NCBI RefSeq assembly: GCF_905475395.1 | Contig: NC_058338.1 | Location: forward strand, 47,341,935 to 47,405,934 | Length of the DNA: 64,000 nucleotides | DNA from: Chrysoperla carnea | Lineage: Eukaryota > Arthropoda > Insecta > Neuroptera > Chrysopidae | Direction: 5' to 3' | Part shown: positions 47,752 through 60,394 of the stretch, in pieces | Numbering within the stretch: position 1 is the first letter of the stretch | How the letters are laid out: each line of letters opens with the position of its first letter | The notes under the pieces: generated by a model | The model's database searches: none | The model's input: only the letters and a program-made list of their open reading frames with translations | Told to the model about the DNA's origin: nothing | Program-made: the position numbers and the translations under genes

Positions 47752-47842
47752 TCCTTCGAGCCGGATTTGAACCAGCGACCTATGGATTACTATTGATTAT
47801 TTCCTCTACAGTCCACCGCTCTACCAACTGAGCTATCGAAGG
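47752..47842 (-). tRNA. tRNA-Tyr (GTA) with 18-nt intron
   Basis: On the minus strand it starts CCTTCGATAGCTCAGTTGGT and ends CGGCTCGAAGG plus discriminator A, with a seven-pair acceptor stem. The anticodon loop reads CTGTAGA. An 18-nt intron (GGAAATAATCAATAGTAA) follows the base after the anticodon, the canonical place for eukaryotic tRNA-Tyr introns. The B box is GGTTCAAATCC. It lies in the proposed intron of the plus-strand gene, on the other strand. Confidence 0.97.
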
Positions 47843-48021
47843 TTATTAAAATTGTTACTTAGTTTAAATCATATCCAAAGTATTGTATACCATACTTTTT
47901 TAAAAATTCCAGTTATTAAGAATGAATGTATTTCATATTAAACTTTCTTTTTATAATGTTTAATGAAAAAAAAAGTAAAGACAACAATATTAAATAATGA
48001 AACGTAAAAAAAAAATATATT

Positions 48022-48094
48022 CGATCTTGCCAGGATTCGAACCTGGAATCTTCTGATCCGTAGTCAGACGCGTTATCCGTTGCGCCACAAGACC
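48022..48094 (-). tRNA. tRNA-Arg (ACG)
   Basis: 73 nt starting GGTCTTGTGGCGCAACGGAT. The anticodon arm is TCTGACTACGGATCAGA (anticodon ACG). The T arm is CCAGGTTCGAATCCTGG. The acceptor stem closes with one G-T pair, and the discriminator is G. No intron. It lies 179 bp from the tRNA-Tyr gene on the same strand, each with its own internal promoter boxes. Confidence 0.97.
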
Positions 48095-48974
48095 GTTGAT
48101 ATTATGGTTGAATATATACATTCATATATTGTATGTACATTATCATTGACTATTCTAGAATATACACTGCTTTTCAAAAGTTGTATTCATTTCATGTAAT
48201 CAGAATGAATATTGTTTTATTCAAACAAATATTTATAATATCAACCGTTGCGTTGTGTCCAATAACAAAAAAAGCAAAATCTGCATATGAAAATATATTT
48301 GATACAAATTATTGTATTTATGTATCTTTAACATCAAAACATTAGAAAATTTTTACCTTTAAAATATTGACTAACTTTTTCTTTCAAAATAATTTTGATT
48401 TTGTGCGTATGATGATTCGAAATACCGAAAATAAACACACTTATCTTAAGAATTTGATTAAATTTGATGATTCTCAACCCCAATTCATAAACTTGATCGT
48501 CATAACAATAAATATATTTTTCTTCTTTTAAAATATTGACTTACTTTGTCTTTCAAAAGAATTTTGATTTTGTGAGTATGTTGAATCAAAATTCCGAAAA
48601 TAAACGATTTTTACTAAATTTGATGATTTGTAAAGGTATTTGAAAGATATTCGTAATTAAAGTAGGGGCACATAATTAGCTTAGATTATGTGAATAATTT
48701 ACATACCGAATATAAAAAACGAGTCTAGTTATAAGACAAAACAAGTGAAAACAAACAATAGACTGAGTTAATTGTTGAAATACCATGTGATTACGAATTC
48801 GTTTTTTTCATGTCATGTAACACACATGGGCTGATATTCCCATATAATACATATTAGTACCTGAATGACCTGCTTTGCTCGGTATTTTTTGAGTTAAAAA
48901 GACACAATTTTTACCACTAATATAACAACCGTTTAAAATTTCACCACACAAATACCAATTTGAACATCCCCCTA

Positions 48975-49135
48975 ATGTATGTATTTTATTTCCTTAACTA
49001 CGTTAAACATCAATAGATGTCTGAAAGAGTCGTATTTTTCATTTTGATGAAGTTGTTTCTGAAAACACATACAAAACGAAATTTTCTAAAAATTAAAATT
49101 AGCTAGATCGATTTTTCGCCCCAAAAACCCTATTT
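48975..49135 (-). repeat. Fragment of the nested Helitron-like family
   Basis: In reverse complement it carries GGGTTTTTGGGGCGAAAAAT, ATCGATCTAGCTAATTTTAA and CAGACATCTATTGATG, then AACGTAGTTAAGGAAAT. These correspond to the middle of 44850-45232. Confidence 0.65.
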
Positions 49136-52100
49136 ATTTAAGTGTTAGAAAATCTACAACTTTACATTGAGAAACTGCTTGTTTCACATTAATTCAGATC
49201 CAAACGTCTTTTGAATTTTCCAAAAATCTCTATTAGGTCCAAAGTTATTATTAAAAAAGGTAATGGCGAGCCAGAATAGAATGCTGCATATGAAAAGGTA
49301 TGCATCGGTCGCTAATCATTTATGGAATTCAACTCTACAAACAAATATTCGAATAATGTATCGGAATTCCCGTTGAACATCCCTTAAATTCACCAATAAA
49401 ATGGATGACTCATGTACACATAACAAATGCACCCATTCTCAAATATAAAATGTTTAATATGACGCATATTTCATTTACCATCAAACCTTCCCCTTATTAT
49501 TGTAAAATAGAACATATGTCGTTTGCTTAATTCACGTATGTTAATAAAAATGGTACATACATACATACATGCATTATATTTGAAGGGAGGTTTTTGTTAT
49601 TATTATTTTTATGAGGGTGTTATTTTTTCTAAGCTGCATTTTCATTAAAGCATACTTAGTTTTTGTGGATTATTATTCACTCTACTACAATTGCTAACAA
49701 CAATAGAGGAATAATACAACACAGACAGGTGAAAATTGAAAAAAAAAACTACTTTTTGTTTTGGTGATTATTATAAGGGTGAATTTTTTGCATACCTTGT
49801 GGTGATGAATTAATTTTCTTGTGTGTAGAATGAATTTATATGTGGTAGCTCTTTTGTGGCAAATTTGTTTGATTAAAAAAAAGTGTGTTTATGTGCAAAT
49901 TAGTTAATTTTAAACTTCTATAATCAATTTATCGTTCAAGTTAATTTTTCCCTTTTATACACTTTCTTCATATGTGTTTGCCCATCATTAATGGTCTTTA
50001 AAGTTTAAGGATGTATGAGCACGGTGGTGGGGGCACTAATTTCAAAAGTATATTTTTAAAATTTTGATGGGGAATTATATTATAGCTTGACGATATAAGA
50101 CTAAAAGTAAGAAAAAAATTTTCGATACCTGGCGTAATTTTCAAAATATCGAAAATTGAAAATTTTCTTTAATTATTAATCTTTCGATATTTCGAAATCC
50201 AAGACAGATATCGAAAAACTTTATTCTTAATTTTCGTCTATACTCATGAAGTTATAACAAAATTCGGCATCAAAGTTGAAAATAAGACAAAAATAATTTC
50301 AGCTATTATACTACCCTGTTCGTACATTTCTTATACGGATGGAGACACTTGATTTTTTTCTTTTCTGTGATTGCTTATATGTTTACTTTCTATTAAACAG
50401 TTTTCTTTTTATTTGCTTTGATTTGTTCCAAGTGAAAATTATCAAAAACTTTCAAAATATGCCTTTTTTGAGAATTCTCCTTAAGAGCAGAAAATGGTAA
50501 CAATAAACATAAAACATGATTTAAACCCAGAATAATGAAATCAAATTATTTCATGTTTATCATTACTTCATTATTAACATATTTTTTTTAATTTGAAAAA
50601 CCGTGGATGAAACCGAGTACTAGAATAAGCCCGTATTGGCTCGTTTATTGTTTACATTCACTTTAAAAAACTTTATAATCAACTCGTGTATCTTCACAAC
50701 TCATCGAAAAACTTATCAACTATCTTGTATCTCTATATAAAAATTCATGTTTCCATAATATCTGTATATATTTTTACATGATAGGCAACTTTTTAAACTA
50801 ATCTGTTATGAAATTGCATAAAACAAATAGAAATGTAAACAAAATATTGTGTTAATTTGTAAAAATATAAAAATTTAGTGCTTAATTTTTGTGTGTATTA
50901 TTTAATTTTAATTAACATTGTGAACACGTGTTACCAAGTTTTTTATATTAAAAAAAGTAATATTCTAAATGAATTTTGTGTAATGTTGTGACAGAAAAAA
51001 AACGCAACTATTAACAGTCGACTGGTTTTTGTAATAATCATAATAGTTTTTATTTTGTTGAATACATGTGTGAAATTCGATATGGCGTATTTTGGGGTAA
51101 TTTCTATTATATTTTTGTTCTGTTTGTATTGTGAATATTATTTTTATTATTTGATTATTTGATTCGTTACATACGATTTGCGTGTTAAATAGTTTTGAAA
51201 TATATTATCTTTATGGTTAGTTAGTTAAGTCAAATGATACAGGGCCGAGTTGGTGATTATTAGGGATTTTAGTATTATAATTTTCGATGCAGTAAAATAC
51301 TTATACGTTAGTCTTAATTGAGCTAATATTCATTAACCATTTTTTTGAAGCTTATTTGTTGAGAAGTCTGATTAATCTGAATACTGCCGAATATAGACAA
51401 GAAAAATGATTAATAAATGAAAAAAAGTATATTCTTTGTCCTTGTTTTTCTAACAAGAAGTGTTTATAAGTTCGAACAAATTACTGTCGTAAAAGAGCCC
51501 ATTTTCAAAAATAAGAAATATTGATTCTTTTTTTACCTGCAGCTGTCTCTAATTCAGGCATGGGTGACTTATTTTAAGTCGAAGTAAACATTGTTATAAC
51601 TTTATTGTGTGTCATAAACTCTATTGTGTGTCTTTTTATCCATTGTTTATAGAGGAGGAAGCGAGACGAGTATACGACTCTTCTACCTATCTCAGTTTCT
51701 CTAATAGTAATGAGATAGGTAGAAAAAAAATGTTGTCTCTCTGTCTTACTCGTATTTTAGGTTACCACTAGTTAGGGTGTCGCTGTCTTGCTCGTTATTT
51801 AGTTACAGAAGTCTGAGGGACTTCTCTGAGTCACATTTGCACATGCCTGCTCTAAATGCCAACACTTACTTAGACACCTACTCAAAAAATACACGCTTGC
51901 AAAATACAGTTTGTCCTTTTTTGGTCAATCCCTCCCTTATCACAACGTACATTTTCAGCGACCCATCTACAAATTTGAAGGTCACAATAGCGCACCTCTA
52001 TAAATACAAATAGTTTAAAATTTCAAAAAAGTTCAAGTTAAGAAAAAATTAAATTAAAACTGGCAAGCAACTACGGACGTCACGTTTCCTATGAGATTCC

Positions 52101-53353
52101 CTGCAGCTTCCCTCTCTGTCACATTTCGTTACCCTAAACAATCCGCCTTCTTGTTTGCGTGATGTATATTATTATAAAATTGATAATTAGAGCCACGATT
52201 GAACAATCCTTCAAGTAATAAACCGCTTTAATATAATTTCATTTATTTGGCAGCTTCGATGCCATAAAGGTAGAGATAAACAATTAAAAGAAGTCTTCAA
52301 ATTTTTATATTTTTTAGGGCGGATGTTTTAAAATAGAGTGTTTTTAATATGAATATGTATTAATAAGAAATTTTATCCTTTTCCTACAAAAGTGCTACAA
52401 TCTTAGTATCTTTTACAATAACTCCAAATAGTAATTGGACATAGGTTCAAACAGTTATTTCGACCAGAATGTATTATTCGTCAGTGTAAATTAGATAATC
52501 GTCCAAATGCGTATTTTTAATATAGAAAATGAAGGCTTTCGACGAAATTGATCTCTTAGTGATAAAATTTTCAGAATAATTAGATTAGTTTGTAATATTT
52601 AAAACACAATACAATTTCGAGGCTTACGAAAATCCTTTTCTAATCAATATAGGGTGATTTACGGTTTAGATAAAAGATGTAAATACTAAACGATTTAATT
52701 AAACTTTTACAACAAGTGTTTCACAAAAAAACCGCAAACGTTAAAGTTTTTATGGAAAAATTAAGGTTCTTTTATTATTTTTATTATGATTATGCATTCA
52801 ATCTATTCAACAAAAAAAAAAACGGTAATCGGTTTTTAAATCACCAATTTGAATACATTATTTTGTGTTATATATTGGTTGCTTATAACGGAAGACGAGG
52901 GTAAAATTCCCGACGACAACAAACGGCGCTTGTTTCACTGTCTGGTGTATTGTTTGTATATATGTATGTTGGTGGTTATATATCCCCGATGTTACTTCGG
53001 ACATGGTTGGTTTGATAGTTGTCAATGTATTATTATATAGTTTTCACTGGTTACTGGTTTTTATAACTAACAAACGGTATATATTTATTCTTTTTTCTCC
53101 ATGTTTGTGAATTAGTCATTTTCATTTGGGATAAAAGTGATCGAAAATCAGTTGTAACATTATCTAACTTCCAAAGAAAATTGTTAAGAAAATATTAAGT
53201 TTCTTGTTAAATGTGCAGTATAAACTCTAATTAATCTACGGAGACCCAATGTTAAATTTGACAAAATTGCTATCAGAAAACAAAATACGTTGTTATAGAA
53301 GAAAACAAGTCAAGAAACAAAGCGTTTTTTTTTACGGCTAAAGAATGGCTAAG
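49136..53353. other. Long intronic or intergenic spacer
   Basis: Probably inside the intron between exons A and B. Seen here: an ACAT microsatellite (49556-49573) and a short hairpin CTACCTATCTCA...TGAGATAGGTAG (51684-51722). A less AT-rich patch at 51650-52150 has no supportable coding sequence. Confidence 0.4.
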
Positions 53354-53357
53354 TTAA

Positions 53358-53667
53358 GGTAGTACTATCGGTAAAAGACTTTGCATTCAGAATTTAATGA
53401 AACTTGGCATAGTTGTCCATTATTATATCATAATAAACCAGTTAAATTTTTAGGGGCCTTCAGAGAACTGAAAAAAAGATATTTTATAGATATTTTAACA
53501 TTGATCCTTATGGGAAATCACAGGTTTTATTTTATTTCACAAAACTGGGCGTTCAGATTTTCAGTTCTCCGATTGCCCCTAAAAATTTAACTGGTTAATT
53601 ATGATATAATAATGGACAACAAATTTCATTAAATTCTGAATGAAAAGTCTATTACCGATCTATCACC
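53358..53667. mobile_element. Foldback MITE flanked by TTAA, 310 bp
   Basis: Two arms of about 115 bp are inverse copies. One reads GGTAGTACTATCGG, then GCATTCAGAATTTAATGAAA and TTATTATATCATAATAAACC. The other ends CCGATCTATCACC. Both sides abut TTAA (53354-53357 and 53668-53671), the target used by piggyBac-type transposases. A solo end of the same family at 4112-4140 also abuts TTAA. Confidence 0.7.
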
Positions 53668-54043
53668 TTAAGTGAAAAAACTCGCAAAAATCAAAAAAAA
53701 CTATTTTCTTGCTATAAAAAAAAGTTGACATCCAATGCAAAAAAATTAATTAGGAAAGTTCTAGATCTCAAAATACCTATCGATTGTCGTTTGTTAATTA
53801 TCCGATTTTTTGCATAGGTACCGAGAAAACGTGAAAAAACTAGCGAAAATAGTCAGTTTTACATTTGTTAACTTTTTTCTTTTTCGATTTTAAAGTTGAT
53901 ATTTGGTGAAGCTATGAGTAATAGGTTCACAAATCTTCAGTTTTTTTAGCAAATAATTTTGAAAATTCTTCGAAATATCGCATTTTTTCGAAATAAAACA
54001 CCTTTCGTAAAAACTTTACTCGTGGACTTAATCTCCTCGCCCG

Positions 54044-54379
54044 GACTTCTTCGGTCATGATATTTTGGCAGCAAGTGAAATTTTCTAATATTTGATGCCG
54101 AAATCGGGCCTTGAAAAGTTAATTTTTTTGGATTGTAGAAACACTCGCTTTCAAAGGGATCATAGCCGTCGTTTCACGAAAGATAACAATTTTTTTTTTA
54201 AATGTAAAGTAAGAATTTATTAGTTACTTGTACAAGTTTCAGAGCTCTACGAGTTTTACTTTTTACCGCGAAAAACCCATCCCAAATGAATGCACTTTTT
54301 CAAAGCCCGATTTCGGCATGAAAAATAAAAAAAATTTCACTTGCTGTTAAAATATAAAATATCATGATCGAAGAAGTCT
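54044..54379. repeat. Foldback repeat, about 336 bp
   Basis: The left arm (GACTTCTTCGGTCATGATAT, GCAAGTGAAATTTTCTAATA, GATGCCGAAATCGGGCCTTG) is the inverse of the right arm (CAAAGCCCGATTTCGGCATG through GATCGAAGAAGTC). It is a diverged MITE. Confidence 0.7.
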
Positions 54380-55065
54380 ATAATATAAGACCAATTCCAA
54401 GATTCAATGGTCAAGATAGTGGTGGTTCGATCATCAATAATAAATTAACTTTTTCTCTTTACTTTCTACTACTTTCTAAGAATGTTTCTAGGTTACAGGT
54501 AGGTGTCATATAAGCACCCTTTGTCAAATATTACCAGTGACCAACTTTCATTAATAATATATGCACATGTTTAGACATTTTTTACATAATCTATACTCAA
54601 AGGGGATGAAAAACCCAATTTAGTATTTACATTGGAATGTTTGTAACATACGTTTTATAATAAATATGATTAATTGAGGGAATGACAACAAACACTTTGA
54701 AAAATTCTATTTAGGAAAAAAAACAACAAAACATTTTGATATTCACTTTATTTAGTTGATATACAAAACAAAACAATATTTGTAGCATGAATCATAGTTT
54801 TTCGGGGTGTTTTAACAGTGGGGTTAGAGTATATGATATAAAGCAAATCGTACACAGGGTTTGAGGGATATGAAGGGAATTTTATTTACTAAATAATACT
54901 AATAGCATACTCAATGAACCTTTTCACTTGAAACTTATTTTACCTAAAAAATAAAGAATTCCGTTCGCCGGCATTCAAAATTTCGAATAAACGAATAAAG
55001 TTTGTATAGTTTTAAGTTTGTAGTATAAGGCATCTGGCCAAGTAAACCATTTTTATCCAGTTTTT
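54380..55065. other. Spacer, nothing recognised
   Basis: AT-rich DNA without supported features. Confidence 0.3.
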
Positions 55066-55625
55066 ATACCATGCATATATGTAATATGCAAGGTATATTA
55101 AGTTTAGTCCCAAGTTTGTAAAAATAAAATGTTTAAAAAAATATTGATGCTATAAACAAAATTTTGCTATAGGTGTTCATAGAATCACCTAATTAGTCCA
55201 TTTCCGGTTGTCCGTCCGTCCGTCCGTCTGTGGACACTATAACTCAAAACCGAAAAAAGATATCGAACTGAAATTTTTACAGCGTACTCAGGACGTAAAA
55301 AGTGAGGTCGAGTTCGTAAATGAGCATCATAGGTCAATTGGATCTTGGGTCCGTAGGACCTATCTTGTAAACCGTTAGAGGTAGAACAAAAGTTTAAATA
55401 TAAAAAATGTTCCTTATCAAAAAATAAACAACTTTTGTTTGAAACTTTTTTTCGTAAACATCATTGTTTACCCGTGAGGGCGCCAATTAGGTGGAAATTT
55501 TATAGTATGTACTATACTTGTTTGTATGTGTAATGTGATAAAGAAATCAACACTGTCTATGCATGGTATTTCAACAATTAACTCAGTCAATTGTTTGTTT
55601 TCACTTGTTTAATTAGAAATTTTAA
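55066..55625 (+). repeat. Dispersed repeat family, most complete copy
   Basis: Starts TATACCATGCATATATGTAA, with CCCAAGTTTGTAAAAATAAA, a CCGTCCGTCCGTCCGTCTGT run at 55198-55230, and AGGACGTAAAAAGTGAGGTC. It continues with GACCTATCTTGTAAACCGTT. It ends with GGTATTTCAACAATTAACTC and CACTTGTTTAATTAGAAAT. Other copies or fragments are at 17690, 23418, 39960, 57036 and 57560. No open frame or inverted termini are seen, so the class is undecided. Confidence 0.8.
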
Positions 55626-56029
55626 ACGTTAATATCTTGCATAGGTATTAGTAAAGGTTTTTTAAAACCACCTTCTCTTTTCTATTCGTGAAGTGAGAAT
55701 TCTTCATCTGAACTGATAAAAAAAATTCCCTATTAATACAACAATACAATTTTGTTTCTTTGGAAACAAAAATAACAAATCAAGAAAAAATTTTCTGATG
55801 TGTATTGATGTTGTTGTGAACAACAGATTATTTAGCGAAGATGGGGGTCCTTATTAAAAAGGCTAAATAAATAGAATATGTCTTTTATCCGAAAAACTAA
55901 GGTTTATATGTGTGTATATTCAAATGAAGGTTTATATGTGTTTAAAGATTTATATGTAACTTTGTCATCTTTGAAGTTAGAAATGTAAAAATTATTGTTT
56001 TTAATTCCCGAAATAAAAAAAAAGGGGTG

Positions 56030-56330
56030 TCATAAGTTTGACCACTATGTGTGTGTATCTGTCTGTGTGTGGCATTGTAGAGCCTAAACGAATGAACCAA
56101 TTTTGATTTTTTGGTTTTGTTTAAAAGTTAATTTAATGGAGAGTGTTTTTAGCCATGTTTCATGTGCGAACTTAGGATTCCATACCCGAAAAAACTAAAA
56201 ACTGGCGATGATTTTCCAAATCGGCTCATTTTTGAAAAGTTTTAAGGAAAAAGGCAATTTAATGGAGAGTGTGTATGTTTCAAATGCGAGTGTAGGGTTC
56301 CGCAGCCGAAAAATTTTCCGGGGGTTTTTT
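56030..56330. repeat. Dispersed repeat related to 17810-18060
   Basis: Two direct sub-repeats contain AATTTAATGGAGAGTGTTT or AATTTAATGGAGAGTGTGT, then a CATGTTTCATGTGCGA or ATGTTTCAAATGCGAG block and AGGATTCCATACCCGAAAAA or AGGGTTCCGCAGCCGAAAAA. Probably an old transposon. Confidence 0.5.
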
Positions 56331-57035
56331 AAATTTTGTTAATTTCACTTGTTTATTTTTCAATATGAACGAGTAATATGCTAATTTGTCCGAACAAGCC
56401 ACTGTATCGATCTCAATCGTATATCCGTCATTACAGCGCTATGTATATAGCAACGTTCACATAAAATCCTTTAAGAGAGTAAAACTTGGTAGAAAATAAT
56501 TTGTATGGTAAAAAAATGGCTAAAAAAATTTTGAGTTTTTTGACTTTATATCTGACTTGATTTTCCAAATTATAAATAATAATTTACTTAAATTTTTTAA
56601 CTTTGTTGGTCAATAAAATTTCATTTCACAGTATAATGAGAATACTTAAAAAAAGACCATGCAAAAAATACTCGATACCATTTAGGATATTTCGCCCCAT
56701 TCTCATTAATCTATGTATAATAAAATGATAATTTTGTATTATTTTCTTTTTCAAAAGTGTGAAAAATATTATAAAGATTATATTATCTTAATAATTTGTA
56801 CCCAAACCATCATCATCATAATTTTTCTTTCATTTTCTTTTGTTCCTATTATTATTATCATTATAATCATTTGCTTTCACTACTATCCTTAAGCAATTAT
56901 TTTTATAATGTATATTTAGTAAGTATATAAGGATTTACTAATACTCTATATACGGTAACGTGTAATACCCCGGATACAATTTACTTTGAATCTCTATCGT
57001 TCCTCGATTGCTATATGTCTATCTATGAGCACTTA

Positions 57036-57480
57036 TTATACCATGTATATGAAATATATATGTATAAGGTATATTTAGTTTAGCCCCAAGTTTGTAACGC
57101 TTGAAAACATTGATACTACCAACAAAATTTTGGTAGAGGTGTTCATAAAATCGACTAATTAGCCCGTTTTCGGTTGTCTGTCCGTCTGTCTGTCAACACG
57201 ATAACTCAAAAACGAAAAGAGACATCAAATTGATAGCGTGCTTAGGAAATAAAAAGTAAGGTTGATTTCGTAAATGAGCAGCATAGGTCGATTGGGTCTT
57301 GATTCCGTAGGATCCATCTTGTAAACCGTTAGAGATAGAACAAAAGTTAAATGTAAGAAATGCTCCTTATAAAAATATAAAAAACTTTTGTTTGAAATAT
57401 TTTTTTTGGTAAAAATCACTGTTTACCCGCGAAGACGCAAATTTTGTGCAGATTTTTTAGTATGTATTATATGGGAATGT
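57036..57480 (+). repeat. Dispersed repeat family, copy
   Basis: Repeats the 55066-55625 order: TATACCATGTATATGAAATA, CCCAAGTTTGTAACGCTTGA, GGTTGTCTGTCCGTCTGTC, GAAATAAAAAGTAAGGTTGA, ATCTTGTAAACCGTTAGAGA. It stops before the right-hand end motif. Confidence 0.85.
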
Positions 57481-57559
57481 CAGTCACATGTGTGTGGCTA
57501 TATAAGAGTGGATATTTGTCTTTATTCACATGACGTACAAAAATTATCTATGTGTATTT

Positions 57560-57800
57560 TTTTTACTCTGTATATATGAAATATATATCAAGGTATGTTA
57601 ATTTTACTCCCAAGTTTGTAACGCTTAGAAATATTGATGATACTAGCAAAATTTTGGTATTAGAGTAAATAAAATCATCTAATTTTTCCGTGATAGCGCA
57701 AATTAGGATAAAACTTTGTTGTTCATTTTCTTCAAAACTATAATAGATAGGGAATTGAATATGGCAGCCAAAAGGCCGTCATAATTGTTCTGGTTTTTAA
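57560..57800 (+). repeat. Dispersed repeat family, internally deleted copy
   Basis: Begins CTGTATATATGAAATATATA and has CCCAAGTTTGTAACGCTTAG and ATTTTGGTATTAGAG. It then jumps to the right-hand end (TTTTTAAATTTCTAATT). This makes three copies in the same orientation within 2.8 kb. Confidence 0.7.
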
Positions 57801-60296
57801 ATTTCTAATTAAAAAAAAAAAAATAATGCAAGCACTCACACGCTATTTCAGGCTTATGGGCCAAAATCGACTCGGCAAGTAATACTTGATTAAAAAGAGG
57901 AAACAAAATCTGTTTTAACTAAGCTATAGCCTATTTAAAAAACACAACTTTGGGTCATAGTTTGAAAACCGACCGTTCTATTTAAATTTTAATGACGCCA
58001 CGGGATTCTACAGAAAAAAAGGTTTAGAATGTCAAAGTTATATTATCTTTTCAAACAACGACGTTATTAAAAGTTTAAAAGTCGAAAAATCGAACTTTTG
58101 CTTATAACTCTCGTAGAATTATGGAGATACCCTATTAAACATCGAATTTGTCTCGCTCTGTACAGATAATAGTGCTATACGGAAAAACATTAATCTAAAT
58201 TTACTTCTCTGGCAGTACAATCTTCCCTACATAGTACTATTTTAAAAGCAGCAGTTTGCTTTCTTTATTCGACGATTTTACTACCCTCTGCCACGGGGTT
58301 TTATTTGTATTGTTTTGTGTTTGTTGTGTCTCTTCTTGTGTAGATTTTCTTCAATGCACAAAAAGAAAAGATCTATAGACTCTATTATTTATTATTTTCT
58401 TAGCATTCAGTTGCAAATAATATAAAGAAATTATATTTACGGTTATAAATAGGGTGTAAGAAAATTCTTAATAAATCCGATTAATATTTCTTACTAGATT
58501 AGTCGTAGTATGGAATTTTTGGCCATAGTCATGAGAAGAAGAGTATGAAGTAAAATTTATAATTAATAGTATACTTTACTCAACAATGTCTTTACTTGAT
58601 TCAATAATGCCTATAAGCCTGCCTTAAGTATTGAGTTAATGAAATTGAGGGCAAAAGTATAAAAGACACTTTCCACTGAAAATTGTCCAAAGAATACACT
58701 CTTAAGTTATGCCCATCGAGTCGTAGGACACCCTGTATGTATAAGGTTTCTGTTATATATACAAAAACGGACGGTATCGGTTTGTATGATTACCGTTGCA
58801 TAGATAAAGAAATTTATCCATAAAGGTGTAATGTGTTAAAGTTGCCCATTTTTCGATTGAAAAAAAAACCATTTTCGATTAAGTTAAAAATCTGAAAAAA
58901 TTTAACTGGTTTTCTTATTTATAATCAACATATTTATACCGTGGAAAACCATGGTTGGCTTCGTGATTGGCTTCCTTCTGATGAGTCTTCCAAACAACTA
59001 CTCTACTCTACGTTTGTTTTCGCAAAGGCTGCGTTTTCATATGAGCATGGTGATGTCATGTTTGAACTATGAGAATTTATCGGACACTATGGCCCATTGA
59101 TAACATTAATAATCATTAAATAATTCAGCAAAAGTGAACCATGTACGATCGTGGTATTAGGGTAAATAAAATCTTCAAACACTACGAAACCTTTCTCTAT
59201 ATATACTTATCTCACACAGAATTAAAACATTTCTTTTTAATATCTCTTAAATATATTTTCATTTCAACAATTTTATTTTTCATTGTATTTTCTGTGGACA
59301 AAGAACAACGTATAAATAATAACTATTTTAATGTCTTTATTCGTCAGTTAAAAATTATAGAAAATAATTGTCTATTTTCTCTTTTTAAAGTGAACATTTT
59401 ATTATAAATGATAGTTAATAAATAATTTTCTAGCCGTTGGATGTATCCTGTTTTTATTTCCGTCATCTTACTTAATTGACTTTGAATGATGCATAGAAAA
59501 AAAAAATTCTAGAAAGATTTTGTTTCTAAGAAAGATTTAAATTTTCACTGGTGACGATTTTATTATAATGTCATTTTCTTTCCTTAAAGACAGGGTGTCC
59601 GAACAATTCTGGCCAAGAGTTTAAACGCAAAATAATTATTTTCTTTCAAATATTTTTTAGGCAACAAATTTTATTTTTCCATAATTTTTTGAAACATTAT
59701 ATTACATAAAAGTCGGAAACGGGCTACATGAAAATAAAAAACGATCTTATTCCATTTTAAAAGAGACCAAAAACCTTTTTCGAAACAAAAGGCATAAGTA
59801 ACAATAAATTTCCCTTAGAAAATTGATTCTGCACCAAATATTATATAAACTTTTGAAATAGCCTTGAACCTCGATCGGGTAAGGAACTCAGCTTTTAGAG
59901 TCGTTGGTTTTAGAAAAACCTTTCGTAGTGTATTTATATTATTAAAAAAACCCCAAACTTTGAAGAACGAGAGGAAAGACGATAATATTTAAGAAAAAAA
60001 TTAAAAATGAAATTTTCTGAATTGAAATTTTTTTTAATCAGAATCAATAAATATACTGTTTAAAAGAATTTTAAAAATGGCAACTCTAATTAAAGAAACA
60101 ATATCTGTTTAACAATCTGCAATATTGGATTTTATATTTTGAATTTTGAAACACCAACTATCTAAGTCTGTAGATTTTAATCTAGGCATATTGTTAAGCA
60201 TTTTTTTAACAAAAAAAGTCGATTCGCCGAATCGGTTGCCGATCGGCAATAAAATCGTTACATTTAAATTTAATTTTGCTTTTCTTTATTTTTTAG
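57801..60296. other. Spacer, presumed intron before exon B
   Basis: AT-rich DNA with chance frames only (for example an 88-codon frame at 59141-59407 of low-complexity composition). No gene is supported. Confidence 0.35.
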
Positions 60297-60394
60297 TTGC
60301 TGAATACGTTAGCACATGATTTGGATTTAATGTTAAGTAATCTATGTGATGCATCGCCGCCAGGTTTTTCCAGAGAACATTCCAGTTTTACAAG
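60297..60394 (+). CDS. Candidate internal exon B of a long-intron gene
   Basis: A 98-nt segment after a strong pyrimidine-rich acceptor (TTTCTTTATTTTTTAG) and before a consensus donor (ACAAG|GTAAGT). It reads LLNTLAHDLDLMLSNLCDAS then PPGFSREHSSFTR. Codon use and residue mix look coding. It enters in phase 0, matching exon A at 47626-47702, and leaves in phase 2. The next exon lies downstream and was not found in the window. The AHDLDLML helix followed by a Ser/Pro-rich stretch suggests a cytoplasmic protein, but I cannot name it. Confidence 0.6.

Noticed and set aside
51777-52013. 78-codon plus-strand frame in a less AT-rich patch
   Set aside because: It starts at GTG rather than ATG, is not bounded by splice sites, and the patch looks like an old repeat with a short hairpin.
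59141-59407. 88-codon plus-strand frame
   Set aside because: Phe/Ile/Asn-rich composition expected by chance in AT-rich DNA, with no splice or polyadenylation support.
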